A DNA stretch of 64,000 nucleotides from DASWTL01 sp035575925 (GCA_035575925.1 DATLXK010000028.1:1-64000), one strand, 5' to 3'; counted from the stretch's first letter, positions 24,234 through 33,694 are shown. Notes: generated by a model from the letters alone, not told the origin. Translations and numbers: made by a program.

Positions 24234-27200
24234 TTATTTTTCGGGTAATTGCTTTAGTAATTCATCCACAGCAACTTTTAGCTGTTCGTCAATGCCTTTA
24301 GCTATATAATCAATAGAATTTTCTATAAGAATGTCCGGCTCGGCAGCACCAAGTTCCTGATTTTTGTCCGTGGCTTTTACGAACCATCCCCTTCCTGGCA
24401 AGCGAAGTGTAGACCCATCTATCAATACCTTTGCACCAGTAGAAATAACAGATCCGTTGGTCGGTGTACCAACCAGCTTACCAATGCCTAATTGTTTATA
24501 GGCATGCGAGAAAATCTCAGCATTGGAGTAACTGCTTTCATTACATATTGCTATAGACGGTTTCATCCAGGCAGCATAAACCAAACGCTCACCAACCGGA
24601 TAATATTCACGGAATTTTAGTTTGTCCTTTTCAAGATCTTCACTGGCTCCCCGCGGAATAGCATAGGCGTGTTGCTTATAATTAAGTACAGTCATTAGGT
24701 AATCAGTAGTGTTACCGCCCCCGTTGTAACGGACATCAACGATCAACCCATCTTTGCCATTACCCGCAGCGGTAAATTCTCTTTCGGTTTCTTCAAAGCT
24801 TGCTATATCCATAGCTTGAATGTGTATATAACCCAATCTTCCGTTTGAATATTTGTTAACCAGCTTTCTTCGTTCAAATACCCATTCATTGTAAAGAGCC
24901 TCGGCTTCGCTCGCCGTTGGCCTGATAACTACTTCTCTGGTTGTTCCGTTATTCCCTTTAACCAAAAGCAATACTTTCTGATTTACTGTACCTGTTAAAA
25001 AGCTAAAGAAGTTTTCATTATTTTTAATCTTCTCACCATTAACGGCTGTAATTATATCGCCCGGAATTAAACGACTGCCTGTTCTGCTCGCCGGTGAATC
25101 CGAAATGACACGAACCACTCTCATTCCACCTGCTACGGGCATTAACTCTGCGCCTAACAACCCTGTGATTTCTCGCTGCGTTTCTGTACGTTCAGCAGGA
25201 GTAAACCCCATATGACTGCTATTGAGTTCACCCAGCATCAGGTTAAACATATCTCTAAAGTCAGAACTGGTTGATGCCGCTACCGCCCTTTCCTTGTATT
25301 TATTATGAAGCGCTTTCCAGTCATATCCATGCATTTTGGGGTCATAGAATTGATCACGCATAGTCCTCCATGCTTCTTCAAATACCTGTTCCTTTTCTTT
25401 TGGATAATCAATTTTCAATCTGGCTGAATAAGGTAGAGGATCCTGTAGGGATGTTTTCGTATCTATCCTGGCGAGTGAACCGCCCTGCTTAAAGAAATAG
25501 ATAGATTTACCCTCCTTATCCATTATCGGAGAAGTGGGATTGGATCCCCCTTTGGTAAGTTCCTTTAGTTCTTTTCCATCCCATTTAATACTGTACAGAT
25601 CTCTCCCTTTTGCCGAACTTGTTGTTGCGGTATAAAAAAATGTCTGCCCATCTTTAGAAATAGTAAAAGCGCCTTCATTGCCAGGGAAGCTGGTAACCTG
25701 CACAGTTCTTTCGCTGATGCCTTCGAAATCGATTTGAACAGGCTTTATTCCGGCTTTCAATGTCTTTCCTGAAGAAGCAGGCTCTGCCGAAGGGTCATCT
25801 TGCCAGTCTTCATTCACTTTTTCCCAGTCTTCTTTCTTTAACCATACAAACCAAACGTCATTACTTAGATTATTTCTTGATGAAAGAAAGCCCAGCTTAG
25901 ATCCATCAGGACTCCAAATCGGGCTGGTTTCAGTTCTGGGGTGCATAGTTATGTTCACAGGCTTTGTAGAATTGTCAGCTGCCTGAACGAAAATCTCATA
26001 GTTTGCATACAGATCACTCTGAGCATATGCCAACCACTTATTGTCGGGGCTCCATGTTATTCCAGAAGGTGCAGACCAGCTATTGCCTAATATTTTTTCA
26101 TTTTTCAACTGGCCGTTCCCAGAGATATCAGCCACAATCAACTTACCTTTGCCTCTTATGTAGGCAATTTTTTTTCCGTCATGAGATACAACAGGTGAAG
26201 TTTCATCGTCGGAGGTATTGGTTATCTGAATCATTCCCGGTTTCAATGATCTGAACAGATTTACCTCATTAGTATCAATAGAACGAACCATAAAAAGATT
26301 GAAATTGCCACCGGTTCTGTCTGAGGAAAATACCAATGCAGAATCATTAAGCCAGACCGGATTCATATCCCTGTAGGCATGATTAGAAACATTGACACTA
26401 CTGGTCTTTTCTTTATCAATTTCTTTTATAAAAACTTCTCCACGAACCGTGTAGGCTAATAATTTCGCGTTTGGGGTGAGTGCATACTCCGTCGCACCGT
26501 TGCTCAAAATTTTACTTTCTGAAGCATCCAGCCGGTCATCGGCATTCATTCGAATATCAATCTTTTCTGCCTGGCCTTTATCGGTTTTTAACAGATAAAG
26601 ATTCATATCTTTTTCAAATACTATGGTTGATGCATCTTTAGAAATCCCATAATGCCTGATGGCCTCATCCTTATAATTTGTGATTTGCTGGGGCTGGCCT
26701 GATGCTTTTCCATTGTTATCAATACCAATTTTGTACAGGTTATAAGTGCCTGAATTAGAGCTGAGGAAATACAATATATTGTCGCTGCTCCACCGTGGCA
26801 TTATGTCATTCGTAGTAAACAGGGGTAGTTTGTTGTAGCTTTTATTTTTGGTATCCATTATCCAGATCTCCCGGTCTGAAGAACCTTTATAATCTTCTCT
26901 GGCAACAGGATTGCTTCCCCCTCTTGTGAAAGCAATAAATCTGCCGCCAGGAGAACTAACCGGCTCAAATCCCAAAATATCCGTCATTCGTTGCTCAGTT
27001 CCGCCATTTAAAGGTATTGAATACATTTCGGAATCTCTTTCGATCTGCCTGAATTCCCTGCTGGTTGTAAAAATGATCGTATCATCATTCTTCCAGCTGG
27101 CAATATTATCTGCAGCTGAATGATGGGTCAGACGCTTGGACAACCCCCCTTCAACCGGCATGATAAAAATATCATTATTGCCGTACCGACTTCCCGTAAA

Positions 27201-27437
27201 CGCTATAGATGTACCATCGGGACTAAATAAAGGATAACTCTCGTATGCTTCATGAATTGTGAGCCTGGCCGGACGACCTCCCGCGGAAGGAACTGTCCAT
27301 ATGTCTCCCTGATAAGAGAAAGCTACAACTGCACCGTTATTGCTGATCGCCGGATGACGTAACAATAAATTTTCCTGACTGTAAGCCATCAAGAAAAAAA
27401 AACAGGCTATGCCTGATAATAAAAAATGTTTCTTCAT
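24234..27437 (-). CDS. Tricorn-type S41 family protease
   Basis: A 1,067-residue secreted protease; the ATG at 27435-27437 begins the signal peptide (MKKHFLLSGIACFFFLMAYS). Residues about 25-330 and 340-560 form two beta-propellers made of WD40/PD40-like repeats (AFSYQGDIWTVPSAGG, SPDGTSIAFTGSRYG, ITWSPDNKWLAYA). A charged linker and tricorn core-1 region follow (about 680-760). A PDZ domain lies near 770-840 (SRTGSRLIPGDIITAVNGEK). The S41 catalytic domain has VDVRYNGGGNTTDYL and the nucleophile Ser in SYSNAEIFSHA, as in tricorn. It probably degrades peptides in the periplasm. Confidence 0.92.
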   Translation of the reverse strand: MKKHFLLSGIACFFFLMAYSQENLLLRHPAISNNGAVVAFSYQGDIWTVPSAGGRPARLTIHEAYESYPLFSPDGTSIAFTGSRYGNNDIFIMPVEGGLSKRLTHHSAADNIASWKNDDTIIFTTSREFRQIERDSEMYSIPLNGGTEQRMTDILGFEPVSSPGGRFIAFTRGGSNPVAREDYKGSSDREIWIMDTKNKSYNKLPLFTTNDIMPRWSSDNILYFLSSNSGTYNLYKIGIDNNGKASGQPQQITNYKDEAIRHYGISKDASTIVFEKDMNLYLLKTDKGQAEKIDIRMNADDRLDASESKILSNGATEYALTPNAKLLAYTVRGEVFIKEIDKEKTSSVNVSNHAYRDMNPVWLNDSALVFSSDRTGGNFNLFMVRSIDTNEVNLFRSLKPGMIQITNTSDDETSPVVSHDGKKIAYIRGKGKLIVADISGNGQLKNEKILGNSWSAPSGITWSPDNKWLAYAQSDLYANYEIFVQAADNSTKPVNITMHPRTETSPIWSPDGSKLGFLSSRNNLSNDVWFVWLKKEDWEKVNEDWQDDPSAEPASSGKTLKAGIKPVQIDFEGISERTVQVTSFPGNEGAFTISKDGQTFFYTATTSSAKGRDLYSIKWDGKELKELTKGGSNPTSPIMDKEGKSIYFFKQGGSLARIDTKTSLQDPLPYSARLKIDYPKEKEQVFEEAWRTMRDQFYDPKMHGYDWKALHNKYKERAVAASTSSDFRDMFNLMLGELNSSHMGFTPAERTETQREITGLLGAELMPVAGGMRVVRVISDSPASRTGSRLIPGDIITAVNGEKIKNNENFFSFLTGTVNQKVLLLVKGNNGTTREVVIRPTASEAEALYNEWVFERRKLVNKYSNGRLGYIHIQAMDIASFEETEREFTAAGNGKDGLIVDVRYNGGGNTTDYLMTVLNYKQHAYAIPRGASEDLEKDKLKFREYYPVGERLVYAAWMKPSIAICNESSYSNAEIFSHAYKQLGIGKLVGTPTNGSVISTGAKVLIDGSTLRLPGRGWFVKATDKNQELGAAEPDILIENSIDYIAKGIDEQLKVAVDELLKQLPEK

Positions 27438-27562
27438 ATATAACCCACAATGGTTCAATAAAAATCATCGATGATTCGAATACTTTAAAGTGGTGTTAAA
27501 GCTTAATAAAATCCAATACTTGAGGGATGAATAAAAAGCAATTCCTATACATCCTTTTCAAA

Positions 27563-27997
27563 TTAAAAAGGGAGATCGTCGTCGGGGTTGTCTTTAGTAA
27601 AATCTACTGCGGTGTCTATTTTAGGGGTTTGTGTATCACTTCCTGTATTATTTTCATTTTCAAAATCACTTTTGCGCCCAAGCATGGTAAAATTTTCTGC
27701 AACTACCTCTGTCATGTATTTTTTATGGCCTTCCTTATCTTCGAAATTACGGGTTCTTAATTTACCCTCTATGTAAACGAGTTTACCTTTCTGAAGGTAT
27801 TTCGATGCAATATCCGCCAGTCCTCTCCACATAACAATATTATGCCACTCGGTTTGTTCGATTCTTTTACCATCTTTATTAAAACTTTCTGATGTAGCTA
27901 AAGGAAAACTGGCTACGGTAACTCCACCTTCCAGATGACGTACTTCCGGATCTTTGCCTAAATGTCCCACCAATATTACTTTGTTAATTCCTGACAT
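27563..27997 (-). CDS. ssb: Single-stranded DNA-binding protein
   Basis: A 144-residue SSB with one OB-fold (MSGINKVILVGHLGKDPEVR, WHNIVMWRGLADIASKYLQK, GKLVYIEGKLRTRNFEDKEG). A disordered acidic linker ends in the DDDLPF tip that binds partner proteins. It is needed in DNA replication, recombination and repair. It is encoded 18 bases downstream of mutY on the same strand, so the two repair-related genes form an operon. Length and tip are intact. Confidence 0.96.
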   Translation of the reverse strand: MSGINKVILVGHLGKDPEVRHLEGGVTVASFPLATSESFNKDGKRIEQTEWHNIVMWRGLADIASKYLQKGKLVYIEGKLRTRNFEDKEGHKKYMTEVVAENFTMLGRKSDFENENNTGSDTQTPKIDTAVDFTKDNPDDDLPF

Positions 27998-28015
27998 AAT
28001 AGAATCGAAAAAATT

Positions 28016-29068
28016 TTATTTTAAATTAAAGAAGTTTTTGAAGAATCCAAAAATTAATTTTGGTTGTGCCAACTCATCCAGACGGTCAATATCGATAAAA
28101 AAATACTGCTTATTTATTATGTTAACATCCATATTTTCTACAGTGATAAATTGTGCAAACAGGTTTTGATGACTTAATATATGTTTCACGGGTCCGGTTA
28201 CACACTGTAACTGAATATCTTTCCCCCAATTTTTTTTGATTTCATCAGAATTAATTAATTCATGCGCCTCACAAGGCCGCTGTGTTTCTATCAAAGGCAG
28301 CTCATACAGGTTTTCCCATATATCATTAGGGCCGCGTTTGGACATTAACACCTGCCCATTCTTTATTATCACAAGATAATTAAAATATCTGTTCCGGCTG
28401 GTTCCAGACTTTATTTTTACAGGTAAACTAATTACTGTTCCTTCATTAAAAGCCCTACAATTTGGTTGCATGGGGCAAATACCGCAATAAGGATTTTTCG
28501 GTTTGCATTGCAGGGAGCCGAACTCCATCATCGCCTGGTTAAATAATCCAGGCTGGGTTTTGTCAAGAAGCTCGTTAGCAATCTTTGTAAAAAGTTTTTT
28601 CCCTTTTAAAGAATTAATCGGTTCTTCTATACCAAAATACCGGGATAAGAGCCTGAAAACATTTCCATCAACTACGGCTTTAGGTTCATTAACTGCAAAA
28701 GATGAGATAGCTGCTGCGGTATATTCCCCAATTCCTTTTAGCCTTAAAAGGGTATCATAATTAGTTGGAAAATAGCCTGCGTGGTCCTCCATAACCATTT
28801 TTGCGGTATAGTGCATATTCCTTCCCCGAGAATAATATCCCAGACCCTGCCAATGATTTAGTATCTCGTCTTCTGAGGCCGCAGCAAAGTCCTTTACCGT
28901 TGGGTAATTTTCTACGAACTTATGAAAATAAGGTGTGCCCTGTTCTACCCGCGTTTGCTGCAATATAATCTCAGAAAGCCAAATGATATACGGATCCGTG
29001 GTATCGCGCCATGGAAGTTCACGTTTATGTTCACCGTACCATTTTATTAGCCGTTTAGTAAAACTCAT
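28016..29068 (-). CDS. mutY: A/G-specific adenine DNA glycosylase
   Basis: A 350-residue MutY, which removes adenine paired with 8-oxoguanine. Catalytic Glu is in EIILQQTRVEQG, the helix-hairpin-helix is LKGIGEYTAAAISSFA, and the catalytic Asp is in VVDGNVFRLLSRY. The 4Fe-4S ligands follow C-x6-C-x2-C-x5-C in CKPKNPYCGICPMQPNC. The C-terminal NUDIX-like domain (about 225-345) recognises 8-oxoG. It is transcribed leftward into ssb. The divergent gap to the HU gene carries that gene's promoter. Confidence 0.95.
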   Translation of the reverse strand: MSFTKRLIKWYGEHKRELPWRDTTDPYIIWLSEIILQQTRVEQGTPYFHKFVENYPTVKDFAAASEDEILNHWQGLGYYSRGRNMHYTAKMVMEDHAGYFPTNYDTLLRLKGIGEYTAAAISSFAVNEPKAVVDGNVFRLLSRYFGIEEPINSLKGKKLFTKIANELLDKTQPGLFNQAMMEFGSLQCKPKNPYCGICPMQPNCRAFNEGTVISLPVKIKSGTSRNRYFNYLVIIKNGQVLMSKRGPNDIWENLYELPLIETQRPCEAHELINSDEIKKNWGKDIQLQCVTGPVKHILSHQNLFAQFITVENMDVNIINKQYFFIDIDRLDELAQPKLIFGFFKNFFNLK

Positions 29069-29165
29069 GGATTATCAATTACATGCAAAGATATCGGGTA
29101 AGATAAGGTTGCGTGCGCAATAAAAAAAAATGGGTATAAAATTTTCCAAACTCACATAAAAGCAA

Positions 29166-29173
29166 TACTTTTG
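29166..29173 (+). promoter_or_regulatory. Candidate -7 promoter box for the HU-family gene
   Basis: TACTTTTG matches TAnnTTTG and lies 46 bases before the ATG at 29220, in the divergent mutY/HU gap. The leader would be about 40 bases. No strong -33 element was identified. Confidence 0.5.
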
Positions 29174-29219
29174 CAACCCCAAAACATTCAAGCTAAGATT
29201 AAATATTTTACAAATTAAT

Positions 29220-29516
29220 ATGACTAAGGCAGAAATAATATCCGAGATCTCTAGCAAGACCGGCATTGAGAAAGTAGACGTTCAGGAAGCAGTGGAGGCG
29301 TTTTTTAAAGTGGTTAAGAACTCTATGGTGAATGGTGAAAATGTATATGTTAGGGGATTTGGAAGCTTTGTGGTTAAGAAAAGAGCTAAAAAGACAGCCA
29401 GAAATATCTCCAAAAACACGGCTATCATCATCCCTGAGCATTTTGTGCCTAGTTTTAAGCCTGCAAAAGTGTTTATTGAAAAGGTTAAAACAGGCAATAA
29501 GAAAAAAATCGCCTGA
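29220..29516 (+). CDS. HU/IHF family DNA-binding protein
   Basis: The protein has 98 residues, a complete DNABII-family protein: MTKAEIISEISSKTGIEKVD at the N-terminal helices, VRGFGSFVVKKRAKKTARN in the beta-saddle, then a PSFKPAKVFIEKV C-terminal helix followed by a Lys-rich tail. It bends and compacts DNA as a dimer. The arm region reads KNTAIIIPEHFVPSF rather than the canonical RNPQTG, so it is a diverged paralogue of the type common in Bacteroidota. The TPR gene begins 7 bases later, implying co-transcription. Confidence 0.93.
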   Translation: MTKAEIISEISSKTGIEKVDVQEAVEAFFKVVKNSMVNGENVYVRGFGSFVVKKRAKKTARNISKNTAIIIPEHFVPSFKPAKVFIEKVKTGNKKKIA

Positions 29517-29522
29517 TAGCAG

Positions 29523-30371
29523 ATGTTTAGCAGAAAGCAAATAACAGTAATTGGATCAGTAGTAGTATTGATCGGTGTATTGCTTTCATTACCTATTAAA
29601 GGGCTTGTAAAAGACGGGGCACGCAATACGGGAGCTGTCAATAATCAGTCATCTCATTCTGGAACTAAAGTTAGTTTAGAAACCATTTCTCAATCAGCAA
29701 AACAAACCTTAAACGCAAATCTTGCTGAACAGATCACCCAGCTTGAAAACAGCTTAAAAAATGTAAAAGGAGCTGATAGATTACGAATTCAGAAAGAATT
29801 AGCTCAGAAATGGGATGATGTAAACCAACCTGGACCCGGAGCTTTTTATTATGAAGAAATAGCCAAAACAGAGAATAAGTATAACAATTGGGTTAAGGCC
29901 GGTGACAAGTTTACTGAGGCCTACCAAAGTACCACTGATTCAACAGTACAACCGAATTTAGTAGAACATGCATTAAATTCATATAAAAAAGCGAATGAAT
30001 TACAACCTGCTGGTTTAGAGGCCAAAACTGGCCTGGGTATTGCCTACGTAAATGGTTCACTTAATCCAATGGAGGGTATTCAGTTACTTTTGGGTGTTGT
30101 AAAAGAGGATCCATCAAATGTTAAGGCTAATATGAACCTGGGATTGTTTTCAATCCGGTCAGGCCAGTATGATAAAGCTATAACCCGTTTTAAAACGGTT
30201 CTTACTGAGAAGCCAAACGATTCTGAAGCCTGGTTTTATCTTGCTTCAAGCTATGCAAGCCTCGGTATGAAACAGGATGCTATAGCTTCTTATACTAAAG
30301 CAAAAGATTTAGCTGCTGATCCTGGTTTAACTGAATTTGTAGACAGGGAAATAGAAAAATTAAGAAAGTAA
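29523..30371 (+). CDS. Membrane-anchored TPR protein
   Basis: The protein has 282 residues. A single N-terminal membrane segment (about 7-27, QITVIGSVVVLIGVLLSLPI) anchors a soluble region. A low-complexity/coiled part (about 60-90) precedes at least three tetratricopeptide-like repeats (ALNSYKKANELQPAGLEAKT, GLFSIRSGQYDKAITRFKT, YASLGMKQDAIASYTKAKDL). It is probably a periplasm-facing scaffold for protein-protein contacts. It is encoded 7 bases after the HU gene and 28 bases before the bS22-like gene; partners are unknown. Confidence 0.8.
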   Translation: MFSRKQITVIGSVVVLIGVLLSLPIKGLVKDGARNTGAVNNQSSHSGTKVSLETISQSAKQTLNANLAEQITQLENSLKNVKGADRLRIQKELAQKWDDVNQPGPGAFYYEEIAKTENKYNNWVKAGDKFTEAYQSTTDSTVQPNLVEHALNSYKKANELQPAGLEAKTGLGIAYVNGSLNPMEGIQLLLGVVKEDPSNVKANMNLGLFSIRSGQYDKAITRFKTVLTEKPNDSEAWFYLASSYASLGMKQDAIASYTKAKDLAADPGLTEFVDREIEKLRK

Positions 30372-30399
30372 TATTTATAAAAAATTAAAATTAAAAGCT

Positions 30400-30489
30400 A
30401 TGCCAAGCGGAAAAAAAAGAAAAAGACATAAAATGGCTACTCATAAACGTAAAAAGCGTTTAAGAAAGAACAGACACAAAAAGAAATAA
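30400..30489 (+). CDS. 29-residue basic AURKAIP1/COX24-domain protein (bS22-like)
   Basis: ATG at 30400-30402 to TAA at 30487-30489 encodes 29 residues, more than half Lys/Arg, with the pattern MPSGKKRKRHKMATHKRKKR. This matches the short AURKAIP1/COX24 C-terminal domain family, whose members include mitochondrial mS38 and mycobacterial ribosomal protein bS22, so it is likely a small-subunit ribosomal protein. It follows the TPR gene by 28 bases on the same strand and precedes rng. The size is easily missed by gene callers. Confidence 0.8.
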   Translation: MPSGKKRKRHKMATHKRKKRLRKNRHKKK

Positions 30490-30540
30490 TTAGTCTTTTT
30501 CAGAATGGGCCCGGCCTGTGCTGATCAGACTAATAAATTG

Positions 30541-30567
30541 CTTAAGCCTCAATAAATGGGGCTTAAG
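30541..30567 (+). terminator. Candidate terminator/attenuator hairpin between the bS22-like gene and rng
   Basis: CTTAAGCC (30541-30548) pairs perfectly with 30560-30567 around an 11-base loop. It lies 51 bases after the bS22-like stop and 61 bases before rng. The following bases (TTGTTAATT) are only moderately T-rich, so either a weak terminator or a structured rng leader is possible. Confidence 0.45.
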
Positions 30568-30628
30568 TTGTTAATTAACATTTGTGTTCACGTTTAGCGT
30601 TAATGTAACGCCACTAAAAAAGTAGCTG

Positions 30629-32179
30629 TTGGTAAAGGAATTAATAATCAATTCAACCCCAAACGGGGTGACTATTGCTTTACTTCAAGATAAGCAGCTT
30701 GTTGAACTTAACAAGGAGCAAATAAATAATAACTATTCTGTAGGAGATATTTATTTAGGGCGTATTAAAAAAATTATGCCCAGCTTAAATGCTGCTTTTG
30801 TTGATGTTGGCTATGAGAAGGATGCGTTTTTGCATTACCTGGATCTTGGTCCACAGGTTCAATCGCTGATTAAAGTAACCAAAATAGTAAAGAATGGCAG
30901 TTACAAAGATAAACTGCTCAATAGTTTCAGGCTGGAAGAGGATATAAACAAATCCGGCAAAATTTCAGAAGTACTCAGCCGCAATATGCTGCTGCCAGTA
31001 CAAATTGCTAAGGAACCTATTTCAACAAAAGGTCCCCGTTTAAGCTCAGATTTGTCTATTGCAGGCAGATTTGTAGTTCTTGTGCCGTTTTCTGATGTGA
31101 TATCAATCTCTAAAAAGATTAAAAGCAATACTGAACGGAACAGGTTAAAAAAGATTGTTGAAAGCATAAAGCCCAAAAACTTTGGTGTGATCATTCGCAC
31201 GGTTTCTGAAGGGAAAGGTGTAACTGAGCTTCAAAAAGATCTTTTAGACCTGATAGATAAATGGCAATTATTCTTGGGTAAACTCCCCACGGCAGAGCCA
31301 ACAAAAAAGGTTCTGGGCGAGATGGGACGTACATCTACTATTTTACGTGATATTCTTAATCCTGATTTTTCTCATATCTGTGTAGATGACGCAAATATTT
31401 ATGAAGAAATCAAATCCTACGTACGTGATATATCTCCCGAACTCGAGAAGATTGTTAAGTTGCATAAGAATCGTGAGCCTATTTTTGAGCATTTTGGGAT
31501 AGATAAACAGATCAAATCCGCTTTCGGGAAAACGGTTAATCTACCCGGTGGGGCATATTTGGTTATTGAGCATACGGAAGCGTTGCATGTAATCGATGTA
31601 AATAGTGGTAACCGAAATGCGAACCAGGATACGCAGGATCAAAACGCATTAATGGTAAATAAAGAAGCGGCCCGGGAAATAGCCCGTCAGCTTCGCCTGC
31701 GTGATATGGGCGGCATTGTGGTGATCGATTTTATTGATATGCATAAGCCAGCAAGCAGGAAGGATTTATTTGATTATCTGCGGCAACAAATGTCTTTAGA
31801 TAGGGCAAAACACACTATTCTTCCTCCAAGCAAGTTCGGATTAGTGCAGATCACACGCCAGCGGGTACGCCCTGAAATGAACATTATTACCAACGAGGTT
31901 TGTCCGACATGCGGTGGTTCAGGTGAAATCAGGGCCAGTATTGTGTTAATGGAAGATATACAAAATAACCTGGATTATATTTTAAATGAGCAGAACGAGA
32001 AAGATGTAACACTTTCTGTTCATCCATATATTGAGGCATACATCAAAAAAGGGATATATTCCTGGCAGTGGAAGTGGTATTTTAAATATGGAAAGTGGAT
32101 AAAAGTAAATCCGGTTAATTCGTATAACCTAACACAATTCCATTTTCTTAACTCTAAAGAGGAAGAAATAAAGCTTTAA
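30629..32179 (+). CDS. rng: Ribonuclease E/G family endoribonuclease
   Basis: The protein has 516 residues. It starts at a TTG (30629-30631), because the encoded MVKELIINSTPNGVTIALLQ is the conserved N-terminus and no ATG precedes it in frame. An S1 RNA-binding domain lies near 35-105 (VGDIYLGRIKKIMPSLNAAF). The catalytic Asp residues are in HVIDVNSGN and VVIDFIDM. The zinc-link motif is CPTCGGSG near 430. There is no long RNase E-type C-terminal scaffold, as in RNase G. It processes rRNA and starts mRNA decay. Confidence 0.94.
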   Translation: MVKELIINSTPNGVTIALLQDKQLVELNKEQINNNYSVGDIYLGRIKKIMPSLNAAFVDVGYEKDAFLHYLDLGPQVQSLIKVTKIVKNGSYKDKLLNSFRLEEDINKSGKISEVLSRNMLLPVQIAKEPISTKGPRLSSDLSIAGRFVVLVPFSDVISISKKIKSNTERNRLKKIVESIKPKNFGVIIRTVSEGKGVTELQKDLLDLIDKWQLFLGKLPTAEPTKKVLGEMGRTSTILRDILNPDFSHICVDDANIYEEIKSYVRDISPELEKIVKLHKNREPIFEHFGIDKQIKSAFGKTVNLPGGAYLVIEHTEALHVIDVNSGNRNANQDTQDQNALMVNKEAAREIARQLRLRDMGGIVVIDFIDMHKPASRKDLFDYLRQQMSLDRAKHTILPPSKFGLVQITRQRVRPEMNIITNEVCPTCGGSGEIRASIVLMEDIQNNLDYILNEQNEKDVTLSVHPYIEAYIKKGIYSWQWKWYFKYGKWIKVNPVNSYNLTQFHFLNSKEEEIKL

Positions 32180-32190
32180 AAAGTCTACGA

Positions 32191-32254
32191 ATTACGGTTT
32201 TAGATTGCGATTTATTTGAATTACAAGCTGAAATCGTAGTTCTAAAATCGTAAT
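32191..32254. repeat. Imperfect palindrome between rng and radA
   Basis: Positions 32191-32213 (ATTACGGTTTTAGATTGCG...) are closely complementary to 32231-32254, with a few mismatches in the middle of the arms. The right arm ends only three bases before the TTG start of radA, so the hairpin could act as terminator for rng or mask radA initiation. Its form suggests a dispersed intergenic palindrome. Confidence 0.6.
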
Positions 32255-32257
32255 CTT

Positions 32258-33634
32258 TTGGCTAAAACTAAAACTGCATATTTCTGTCAGAGCTGTGGCT
32301 ATGAGTCTGCCAAGTGGCTTGGCAAATGCCCTTCATGCAGCCAATGGAATACATTTGTTGAAGAAATACTGGAGAAAACGAATGCGGCAATTCCTGATTG
32401 GAAGACATCCTCCGGAGCTAATCAGCGAGTAAATAAACCTGCGGCTATTAAAGACATTATATTTTCTGAAGAGAACCGGCTAATCACTCCAGATGAAGAG
32501 TTAAACCGTGTTTTAGGAGGCGGCATTGTGGCCGGATCATTAGTTCTTATTGGTGGCGAGCCCGGTATTGGTAAATCTACACTGATGCTTCAATTGGCAA
32601 TGAATTTACCCGGACAAAAAATATTATATGTTTCCGGGGAAGAAAGCGAGCAGCAAATTAAGATGCGTGCAGAACGCCTCACCTCAGTTCCCACGTCGGA
32701 ATGCTATATTTTAACTGAAACCTCTACACAAAATATATTTAAACAGGTAGAAATACTTGAGCCAGACCTGATCATCATTGATTCCATTCAAACCCTGTAT
32801 TCTGCTCATATAGAATCCACTCCCGGAAGTGTTTCCCAGGTAAGGGAGTGTGCGGCGGAATTGCTGCGGTTCGCCAAAGAAACATCGACCCCGGTATTTT
32901 TAATAGGTCATATTACGAAAGACGGTATGATCGCAGGGCCAAAAATACTGGAACACATGGTTGATACTGTGCTTCAATTTGAAGGAGACCGGCATCATGT
33001 TTATCGTATTCTCAGAGCTGTTAAGAACCGTTTTGGTTCTGCATCAGAGTTGGGGATTTATGAAATGCAGGGCAGCGGCCTGCGGGAAGTTAGTAATCCA
33101 TCTGAAATATTACTCTCTCAGCGTGATGAGCCGCTAAGTGGTATCACTATTTCAGCAATGCTGGAGGGTCTGAGACCGATGTTAATAGAAACGCAGGCCT
33201 TAGTAAGCCATTCTGCATACGGAACTCCCCAAAGATCGGCTACAGGGTTTGACACCCGCAGGATGAATATGTTATTGGCAGTGCTTGAGAAGCGGTGCGG
33301 TTTCAGGTTAAGTGTTAATGATGTATTTCTGAATATTGCAGGGGGATTGCGGGTAGAAGATCCGGCAATTGATCTTGCGGTAATTGTTGCTGTGATATCA
33401 TCGCATGAAGACATGCCGGTATCACAAAAAATTTGTTTTGCTGCCGAGGTAGGTCTTTCAGGTGAAATACGTGCAGTTAATAGGATTGAACAGCGAATCG
33501 CCGAAGCCGAAAAGCTGGGATTTGAAGAAATTTATATTTCCAGATACAATAAAGGCATGGATCAGAAGCGATATAACATCAAGATAAAAACCGTTTCAAA
33601 AGTCGAAGAAGTTTTTACTGCTTTATTCGGCTAA
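32258..33634 (+). CDS. radA: DNA repair protein RadA
   Basis: A 458-residue RadA/Sms, a RecA-like ATPase that promotes branch migration during recombination. It starts at TTG (32258-32260), which gives the canonical MAKTKTAYFCQSCG. An N-terminal zinc finger is formed by C-x2-C and C-x2-C (CQSC, CPSC). Walker A is GGEPGIGKST, the RadA-specific motif is VKNRFGSASELG, and Walker B is LIIIDSIQTLY. A Lon-like C-terminal domain runs from about 280 to the end (GLRVEDPAIDLAVIVAVISS). All motifs are intact. Confidence 0.95.
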   Translation: MAKTKTAYFCQSCGYESAKWLGKCPSCSQWNTFVEEILEKTNAAIPDWKTSSGANQRVNKPAAIKDIIFSEENRLITPDEELNRVLGGGIVAGSLVLIGGEPGIGKSTLMLQLAMNLPGQKILYVSGEESEQQIKMRAERLTSVPTSECYILTETSTQNIFKQVEILEPDLIIIDSIQTLYSAHIESTPGSVSQVRECAAELLRFAKETSTPVFLIGHITKDGMIAGPKILEHMVDTVLQFEGDRHHVYRILRAVKNRFGSASELGIYEMQGSGLREVSNPSEILLSQRDEPLSGITISAMLEGLRPMLIETQALVSHSAYGTPQRSATGFDTRRMNMLLAVLEKRCGFRLSVNDVFLNIAGGLRVEDPAIDLAVIVAVISSHEDMPVSQKICFAAEVGLSGEIRAVNRIEQRIAEAEKLGFEEIYISRYNKGMDQKRYNIKIKTVSKVEEVFTALFG

Positions 33635-33686
33635 TATTTGCCATATATCATTAAGGCTCATTAGTCGCTACTCGATGCAAATTAAT

Positions 33687-33694
33687 TAACTTTG
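33687..33694 (+). promoter_or_regulatory. Candidate -7 promoter box for the ABC exporter gene
   Basis: TAACTTTG fits TAnnTTTG and ends six bases before the ATG at 33701. Transcription from it would start at or beside the start codon, giving a leaderless or nearly leaderless mRNA. Confidence 0.4.
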
